A DNA stretch of 9,076 bases from Minisyncoccota bacterium (GTDB lineage: Bacteria; Patescibacteriota; Minisyncoccia; Minisyncoccales; Minisyncoccaceae): the NCBI GenBank assembly GCA_028704295.1, contig JAQVLF010000027.1:1-9076 (forward strand), read 5' to 3'. The notes under the pieces are model-generated. The model was not told the origin of the DNA and did not search any database. It was given only the letters and a program-made list of their open reading frames with translations. Shown here piece after piece: positions 4,564 through 9,076 of this stretch. The first letter of the stretch is position 1, and each line of letters starts with the position of its first letter. Both the position numbers and the translations under genes were made by a program.

Positions 4564-7016
4564 AATAGAGTTGTTGCAGAGACAACCTTGTCTCCTGCTT
4601 TTAGTCTCATTATTTTAACTCCTTGTGTATCGCGGCCTAATCTAGGAATATTTGATATTTTGGTTCTAATTGTTTGTCCCTTTTGAGAAATGACTATTAA
4701 ATCTTCTTGATTTTTAATGACTTCTGGCTTTACAATGCTGCCTGTTTTGCTTGTAACTTTAGAGATTTTTATGCCTGATCCTCCTCTTTTTTGAATTTTG
4801 TAATCAGAGATTTGCGTAATCTTTCCATATCCATTTTGAGATAAAACTAAAAGTCCTGCATCTTGATTATCTTTTGATACAACGACCATTCCAACAACTT
4901 TATCACTTGGCTTTAGCCTAATTCCCCTTATTCCAGAAGCTTGCCTTCCCATTGCCCTTACATCAGACCCTTTGAATCTTATAGACATTCCCTGACTTGT
5001 TGCTAAAAGAACGTCATCTCCATCATATATTCTTTCAACTTGCCTTAATGCATCATTTGGCTTCAAATTAATTGCAATCAAGCCGTTTCTCCTAACATTC
5101 TCGAAGTTTTCTAGTTTTGTCTTTTTAACTACTCCTTTTTCAGTAGCCATGATAAGATAACCAGCTTTTTCTTCATCTTTGCTTAAAGCTAAAATTGATA
5201 ATATTTTATCATTCGGAGATATTTCGAGGAAATTCATTATTCCCTTCCCTTTATTTATCTTTAATCCTTCTGGAACTTCGTAAGCTTTTGTTCTAAATAC
5301 TTTTCCTGAATCAGTAAAAAAGAATAACGTATCATGAGTATTTGCATGCAAGAAGTGCTCTATCCCATCTTCCTCCCTTGTTCTCATGCCAATAGTTCCA
5401 ACTCCGCCCCTCTTCTGTTTTTTATACTCATCAGGATTCATTCTTTTAATATATCCTTCCTCGGTCAAGATGATTATGGCATCTTCTTCTTTAACCATAT
5501 CTTCAATAGAAATCTCTCCTGCTCTTGTTTTAACGATTTGAGTCTTTCTTTCATCTCCATAGTTTTTTTTAACATCTTCCAATTCCTCCTTCAAAACTTC
5601 CTTCTGCCTATCTTCACTCTTTAATATGAGTTCAAGTCCTTTGATTGTCTTTAAAAGCTCCTTTAGCTCATCTTCTATCTTTTGCTTTTCTAATCTTGCC
5701 AATTGGTGCAACCTAATTTCAAGAATTGCTTCTGCTTGAGGAATACTTAAGTCAAACTTTTTAACTAAATTGTTCTTGGCATCCTCCTTTGCTTTTGAAG
5801 CTTTAATAGTTTCAATAACTTCATCAATACTGCCTAAGGCAATCATAAGTCCTTCTAAAATATGCTCTCTTTCCTTAGCTTTAGCTAAATCATATTTAGC
5901 TCTCCTTAAAAGAACACTCAACCTGTGTTTTAAATATTCATCTAAAACATCTTTTAGGCTTAAAACCCTTGGCTCAATTCCATTTACAAGAGCAATCATA
6001 TTTAAGTGGAATGTTTTTTGAAGATCAGTGTATTTGTATAAAGAATTCAAAATCTTTTTAGGAATAGCTCCTTTCTGAAGATCAATCGCAATTCTCATTC
6101 CATCTTTATCAGACTCGTCCCTAATATCTCTTATGCCTTCAATTCTCTTGTTCTGTACTAAGTTAGCAAATGTTGTAATTAGAACTGACTTGTCCACTTG
6201 ATAAGGAATTTCTGTAATAATTATTTGTGAGCCTCCCTTTTCTTTTTCAATAATTTCAACTTTTCCTCTTGTAACGAATGAACCTTTTCCCTGCATATAT
6301 GCAGATTTAATTGCCTCTTCATCAAATATGAATCCTCTTGTAGGAAAATCCGGACCCTTGATAAATTTAAAAAGATTTTCCGGATCAGTTTCTCTATTAT
6401 CTATTAAATGTATTAATGCGTCACAAACTTCATTCAAATTATGTGTTGGAATATTTGTAGCCATTCCAACTGCGATACCAGTTGCTCCATTTAAGAGCAA
6501 ATTTGGTATAGGAGCAGGCAATACTAAAGGCTCTGTTCTTGTTGCGTCGTAGTTTTCATTTACATCAACAGTTTCTTTTTCAATATCCTTAAGCATTTCT
6601 TCTCCAATCTTTTCTAATTTACATTCTGTATACCTTTGAGCTGCTGGAGGATCTCCGTCAATAGACCCAAAATTACCCTGCCCTCTTATAAGGGTATATC
6701 TCAATGAAAAATTCTGGGCCATCCTAACTAATGCTCCATAAACTGAGGAGTCTCCATGTGGGTGATACTTTCCTAATACCTCTCCAGTAACCGCAGCTGA
6801 TTTTCTAAATTTAGTATCATGCCTTGCACCCATTCCATACATTGCATAAAGAATTCTCCTTTGTACTGGTTTTAATCCATCTCTTACATCAGGAAGAGCA
6901 CGAGAAACAATAACAGACATTGCATAATCAATGTAGCTATCTTCCATCTCATCTTTAAGATTTCTAATTTTTACTTGTCCGATATTATTAATTTGTGGTT
7001 CTTCTTCTTTTGGCAT
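4560..7016 (-). CDS. gyrA: DNA gyrase subunit A
   Basis: The cleavage-rejoining subunit of the A2B2 gyrase that introduces negative supercoils. At 818 residues it has normal length. The breakage-reunion domain covers about 1-510, with DYAMSVIVSRALPDVRDGLKPVQRR (30-54), HPHGDSSVYGALVRMAQ (85-101) and catalytic Tyr129 in AAQRYTE. A coiled-coil tower spans about 360-490. The C-terminal beta-pinwheel has a GyrA box QKRGGVG (534-540), which supports GyrA over ParC, and a second similar QKRGGSG (742-748). In the quinolone-resistance region the residue matching E. coli Ser83 is Ser90, but the one matching Asp87 is Gly94. No gyrB is in the window. The gene starts 6 bases after an MBL-like gene, with no clear Shine-Dalgarno, and overlaps the methyltransferase downstream. 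Confidence 0.97.
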   Translation of the reverse strand: MPKEEEPQINNIGQVKIRNLKDEMEDSYIDYAMSVIVSRALPDVRDGLKPVQRRILYAMYGMGARHDTKFRKSAAVTGEVLGKYHPHGDSSVYGALVRMAQNFSLRYTLIRGQGNFGSIDGDPPAAQRYTECKLEKIGEEMLKDIEKETVDVNENYDATRTEPLVLPAPIPNLLLNGATGIAVGMATNIPTHNLNEVCDALIHLIDNRETDPENLFKFIKGPDFPTRGFIFDEEAIKSAYMQGKGSFVTRGKVEIIEKEKGGSQIIITEIPYQVDKSVLITTFANLVQNKRIEGIRDIRDESDKDGMRIAIDLQKGAIPKKILNSLYKYTDLQKTFHLNMIALVNGIEPRVLSLKDVLDEYLKHRLSVLLRRAKYDLAKAKEREHILEGLMIALGSIDEVIETIKASKAKEDAKNNLVKKFDLSIPQAEAILEIRLHQLARLEKQKIEDELKELLKTIKGLELILKSEDRQKEVLKEELEDVKKNYGDERKTQIVKTRAGEISIEDMVKEEDAIIILTEEGYIKRMNPDEYKKQKRGGVGTIGMRTREEDGIEHFLHANTHDTLFFFTDSGKVFRTKAYEVPEGLKINKGKGIMNFLEISPNDKILSILALSKDEEKAGYLIMATEKGVVKKTKLENFENVRRNGLIAINLKPNDALRQVERIYDGDDVLLATSQGMSIRFKGSDVRAMGRQASGIRGIRLKPSDKVVGMVVVSKDNQDAGLLVLSQNGYGKITQISDYKIQKRGGSGIKISKVTSKTGSIVKPEVIKNQEDLIVISQKGQTIRTKISNIPRLGRDTQGVKIMRLKAGDKVVSATTLL

Positions 7017-7022
7017 AATTCA

Positions 7023-7583
7023 CTATTTTTTATTTAACACAACAATTTTTGCTTCTTCCACTTCTTCAAAGTCTTTTTTCTGAACTTTGTAAAAGTCTAC
7101 TGGTTCAATGCTTTTTTCTCCTAATTTTTTCAAGAATAAATCTATATTATCATAATCCATTGGAATAATGATGGCAGGCTCTATCTGTTTAATCATTTTT
7201 GTCTTATCATCTTCACCTGCATTAACCATTAAAATATCAATCCTTCCCAATTCCTTTAACACATTTTCTGAAAGCTCGCCTTGTTCTAATTTTCCTAAGT
7301 GGCATATTTTTATGTGATCACATTTAATAACAAAAATTAGCTTTCCTTTTTCAGCTGGTATAGCCTGAAAATGGATGTCTTTAACTTCATATTCTCCTTG
7401 AGCAGAAATAGTAAAAGGTTTTTCTTTTTTACCATATTCTAATGCATAACTTAAAAGCAAAACAGTAGTATCTTTTTTAGGATAGGTTTTATCAATTGGA
7501 TCAATGATAATAAAAACCGGCTCTTGATTTTTTTCATTATTTACTAATTCAAAACAAGTTTTTCCGTACCAATATATCTTCAT
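7023..7583 (-). CDS. MBL-fold protein lacking metal ligands
   Basis: A 186-residue protein whose layout follows the metallo-beta-lactamase-fold group of UlaG-like hydrolases: it opens MKIYWYGKTCFEL, then has IIIDPID (25-31), GEYEVKDI (63-70), IKICHLGKLE (91-100) and PAIIIPMDYD (136-145). The metal ligands of active relatives are absent. GHS is GKT, the HxHxDH strand end reads LLLSYALEYG (42-51), CHLGD is CHLGK, and IPMHY is IPMDY. It is therefore probably not a hydrolase and may be structural or ligand-binding. I start it at the ATG at 7583; an ATG at 7616 would lie inside tRNA-Gly. It sits between tRNA-Gly and gyrA, 6 bases upstream of gyrA. The fold assignment is from motif spacing read by eye. 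Confidence 0.72.
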   Translation of the reverse strand: MKIYWYGKTCFELVNNEKNQEPVFIIIDPIDKTYPKKDTTVLLLSYALEYGKKEKPFTISAQGEYEVKDIHFQAIPAEKGKLIFVIKCDHIKICHLGKLEQGELSENVLKELGRIDILMVNAGEDDKTKMIKQIEPAIIIPMDYDNIDLFLKKLGEKSIEPVDFYKVQKKDFEEVEEAKIVVLNKK

Positions 7584-7604
7584 AAAATAATTTAAATTAA
7601 TTAT

Positions 7605-7679
7605 TGGAGCGGGCAAGCAGAATCGAACTGCCGTCTCAACCTTGGCAAGGTCGTGTAATAGCCACTATACGATGCCCGC
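7605..7679 (-). tRNA. tRNA-Gly (anticodon GCC), CCA encoded
   Basis: The acceptor stem pairs GCGGGCA with TGCCCGC, then discriminator T and an encoded CCA (minus strand TCCA, 7608-7605). The anticodon arm CGACC-TTGCCAA-GGTTG gives GCC at 34-36, which reads GGC and GGU. D stem GTA/TAC and T arm GGCAG-TTCGATT-CTGCT complete the cloverleaf. It is the last of four tandem tRNAs and the only one in the window with genomic CCA. Confidence 0.95.
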
Positions 7680-7685
7680 AGCATG

Positions 7686-7758
7686 TGCTGAAGCTCGGAA
7701 TCGAACCGAGATGGCATGTTTTTCAGACATGTGCCGTGACCGCCTTGGCTACTTCAGC
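7686..7758 (-). tRNA. tRNA-Phe (anticodon GAA)
   Basis: Acceptor GCTGAAG pairs with CTTCAGC, discriminator A. The anticodon arm CATGT-CTGAAAA-ACATG places GAA at 34-36. The D stem is short (GCC/GGC) with an 11-base loop; T arm CTCGG-TTCGATT-CCGAG. It lies 6 bases before tRNA-Gly. CCA is not encoded (next bases CATGC). Confidence 0.94.
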
Positions 7759-7768
7759 AAAATCTTTG

Positions 7769-7842
7769 TGGACGCATCAGGACTCGAACCTGAAGCCTTC
7801 TGTGTGTAAAACAGATGCTCTAGCCAATTGAGCTATGCGTCC
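7769..7842 (-). tRNA. tRNA-Val (anticodon UAC)
   Basis: Acceptor GGACGCA pairs with TGCGTCC, discriminator A. The anticodon arm TCTGT-TTTACAC-ACAGA places TAC at 34-36, which reads GUA and GUG and possibly other GUN codons. D arm AGCTCAATTGGCTAGAGC and T arm CAGG-TTCGAGT-CCTG are standard. CCA is not encoded. It lies 10 bases before tRNA-Phe. Confidence 0.95.
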
Positions 7843-7853
7843 GTAATATAGTG

Positions 7854-7937
7854 TGGGCGAAGGGAGACTTGAACTCCCACGGGATAACTCCCCTATGGCC
7901 CTCAACCATAGATGTCTACCTATTCCATCATTCGCCC
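7854..7937 (-). tRNA. tRNA-Leu (anticodon GAG)
   Basis: Acceptor GGGCGAA pairs with TTCGCCC, discriminator A. The anticodon arm TATGG-TTGAGGG-CCATA gives GAG at 34-36, which reads CUC and CUU. A long variable arm (GGGGAGTTATCCC) marks class II. CCA is not encoded. Its first base directly follows the stop codon of the upstream LAGLIDADG gene, with no spacer. Confidence 0.94.
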
Positions 7938-8426
7938 TTAAATAATATTAATTGCATCTTTGATTTTAACATATTTTCTTTGAAGAAAGAAAAGATTATT
8001 ATCATAATACATTTTATAAAATAATTTAAGGGTTTCACTTTTTGCGAATCTTAAACAATATTCCCTACTACCTTTTGTAAGCGATCCTTTTATTTTTATT
8101 CTACAATAAAGTTCTTCCCTGATCCACTCTAAATGATCTTGATGAATTGCAATTTTATTTATAGTTTTGCTTTTATTATTTTCAATTCCGATACCATTCA
8201 AATATTTATAAAATTTTACATTTCCAAACTGTATTCGGTAGTAAATATTTTTTGTTTTTCCATCTGACTTTACCGATATTTTATTTTCAAGTTTCAAAAT
8301 TTTTTCAAACTTCTCAACCAACTCTAAATCTTTTGATGCAAACTCTATATGTCTTCTATCTTTTGAAAGATATCCGTCCGTAGCAATTAGACCTATCACA
8401 TATGCTATTTCAGGATTACAATACAT
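7938..8426 (-). CDS. LAGLIDADG homing-endonuclease-like protein, second motif degenerate
   Basis: A 162-residue protein with one clear LAGLIDADG-type helix near the N terminus, YVIGLIATDGYLS (9-21), including the metal-binding Asp17. A second repeat seems to follow at about 98-155: its beta part (REYCLRFAKSETLKLFYKMYY, then FLQRKYVKI) is recognisable, but where DGDG is expected it reads WIREELYCRIKIKGSL (101-116), without the acidic residue. Active monomeric enzymes need one Asp per motif, so this copy is probably a weak or dead nuclease, or has become a DNA-binding protein. It begins one base after the rplS stop and ends exactly against tRNA-Leu. It is not inside an intron or intein that I can see. 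The length is normal for the family, so I treat it as intact rather than truncated. Confidence 0.72.
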   Translation of the reverse strand: MYCNPEIAYVIGLIATDGYLSKDRRHIEFASKDLELVEKFEKILKLENKISVKSDGKTKNIYYRIQFGNVKFYKYLNGIGIENNKSKTINKIAIHQDHLEWIREELYCRIKIKGSLTKGSREYCLRFAKSETLKLFYKMYYDNNLFFLQRKYVKIKDAINII

Positions 8427-8427
8427 A

Positions 8428-8895
8428 TCAACTTCTTGTTTTTAATCTTGCCTTTCTTCCCTTAGCCTCTCTTAAGTAGTAAAGCTTTGCCCTCTTTGCT
8501 TTTAACTTTTTAACAACTTCTATCTTTTCAATTAATGGAGAATGAATTGGAAAAGTCTTTTCAACGCCAATGCCCGATACAATTTTTCTCACAGTAATTG
8601 TTGCGCCTATTTCATTTCCATGTTTTTTAAATAATACTTGTCCTTCAAATACCTGCACTCTTTCTTTATTCTTCTCCTTAATTCTTTGATATACCTTAAC
8701 CATGTCTCCCGGCCTGATCTCTAAAACATCTTTCTTTAATTGTGCAGAAATAAAGTCTTCACTATCTAAAACCTCCTCTTTGTTAGGAGTTTCTTCTTTT
8801 ACTTCGCTAGCCTCTTCTTTAATTGTTTCTTCTTTTGTTTCAGCAGTAGTAGTTTCTTCCGCAATTTCCTCTACTTTTTTATTTTCTTCTGACAT
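8428..8895 (-). CDS. rplS: 50S ribosomal protein L19
   Basis: L19 sits at the 30S-50S interface of the ribosome. The core, from about residue 60, matches the family: RPGDMVKVYQRIKEKNKERVQVFEG, then TITVRKIVSGIGVEKTFPIHSP, IEKIEVVKKLKAKRAKLYYLRE and a basic end. At 155 residues it is about 40 longer than typical L19 because of a Glu/Lys/Thr-rich N-terminal extension (2-45), low in complexity and probably disordered. Such tails are seen on L19 in other CPR bacteria, to my knowledge. I use the ATG at 8895; a weak AAAGAAG lies just upstream. A start closer to the core is not supported, since there is no Met between residue 1 and the core. It is the first protein gene after the right-edge promoter and tRNA-Val(GAC). 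Confidence 0.96.
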   Translation of the reverse strand: MSEENKKVEEIAEETTTAETKEETIKEEASEVKEETPNKEEVLDSEDFISAQLKKDVLEIRPGDMVKVYQRIKEKNKERVQVFEGQVLFKKHGNEIGATITVRKIVSGIGVEKTFPIHSPLIEKIEVVKKLKAKRAKLYYLREAKGRKARLKTRS

Positions 8896-8925
8896 ACTTC
8901 TTTAACGGTTTATAATTATAATCTG

Positions 8926-8999
8926 TGGGCGTATCCTGACTCGAACAGGAGGCCTTCACGATGTCAACGTGACGCTCTAACCAACTGAGCTATACGCCC
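8926..8999 (-). tRNA. tRNA-Val (anticodon GAC)
   Basis: Acceptor GGGCGTA pairs with TACGCCC, discriminator A. The anticodon arm TCACG-TTGACAT-CGTGA gives GAC at 34-36, which reads GUC and GUU. D arm AGCTCAGTTGGTTAGAGC and T arm TCCTG-TTCGAGT-CAGGA are standard. CCA is not encoded. It is the first gene after the promoter and lies 30 bases before rplS, so the two are probably co-transcribed. Confidence 0.95.
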
Positions 9000-9032
9000 A
9001 TTTGATCAAGAGCCGTATAACTTTACTCGTTT

Positions 9033-9061
9033 AGTATATTGTATTTTAATAAATAAGTCAA
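9033..9061 (-). promoter_or_regulatory. Sigma70-type promoter for tRNA-Val(GAC)-rplS and downstream genes
   Basis: On the minus strand TTGACT (9061-9056) and TATACT (9038-9033) are separated by exactly 17 bases, each one base off consensus. Transcription would start near 9026, leaving a leader of about 26 bases before tRNA-Val. This is the best promoter match in the window and fits the layout of the long minus-strand unit. Confidence 0.7.
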
Positions 9062-9076
9062 TAAATATAAGAGCGG

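Noticed and set aside
7584..7616. Upstream ATG that would extend the MBL-like protein by 11 residues
   Set aside because: It lies inside tRNA-Gly, and the family's typical start MKIYWYG is at 7583.
7604..7831. Plus-strand open frame of 75 codons across the tRNA cluster
   Set aside because: It lies antisense to three tRNA genes and its composition is explained by their conserved sequence; no ribosome site or family match.
7938..8426. Homing gene as part of a group I intron in tRNA-Leu or an intein in L19
   Set aside because: tRNA-Leu(GAG) folds fully without interruption and the L19 frame is complete, so no host gene is split.
8702..8905. Plus-strand open frame opposite the start of rplS
   Set aside because: Its Ser-rich sequence is the mirror of the Glu/Lys-rich L19 tail on the other strand; a composition shadow.

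Overview
This AT-rich 9.1 kb window looks like chromosomal DNA of a Candidate Phyla Radiation (Patescibacteria) bacterium, most likely Parcubacteria-like. That placement is an inference from several traits: three secreted VirB2/TrbC-type 'CPR pilin' paralogues, a TsaD with an extra Lys/Glu-rich insertion, ribosomal protein L19 with a long acidic N-terminal tail, tRNA genes that mostly lack an encoded CCA, and a LAGLIDADG protein lying among the tRNA genes. A 16S or marker-protein tree would be needed to confirm it.

Left part, plus strand (1-2193): a tightly packed unit of tsaD (5' end cut by the window edge; tRNA t6A modification), a PrsW-type glutamic intramembrane protease, and an Hsp20 small heat-shock protein. 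Each gene overlaps the next by a few bases. The unit converges on minus-strand genes.

Middle junction (2194-2520): a 42-codon minus-strand ORF with the best Shine-Dalgarno sequence seen in the window, tRNA-Leu(UAG), and an intrinsic terminator that closes the long minus-strand unit to its right.

Right part, minus strand (read from 9061 down to about 2486): a clear sigma70-type promoter (TTGACT-17-TATACT) at the right edge precedes tRNA-Val(GAC), rplS (L19), a LAGLIDADG homing-endonuclease-like gene, a four-tRNA cluster (Leu-GAG, Val-UAC, Phe-GAA, Gly-GCC), an MBL-fold protein that has lost its metal ligands, gyrA, a class I SAM methyltransferase and three pilin-like membrane proteins. I see no terminator until 2491-2505, and most protein junctions are overlaps or gaps of a few bases. 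The unit may therefore be one transcript of about 6.5 kb mixing translation, DNA topology and cell-envelope genes, with the tRNAs cut out by processing.

I found no clearly new defence or mobile system. The items most worth a second look are the pilin paralogue set with cysteine-rich ectodomains, the metal-site-less MBL protein beside gyrA, the small basic ORF, the homing-endonuclease-like gene that abuts a tRNA, and the Gly at the quinolone-determining position of GyrA.
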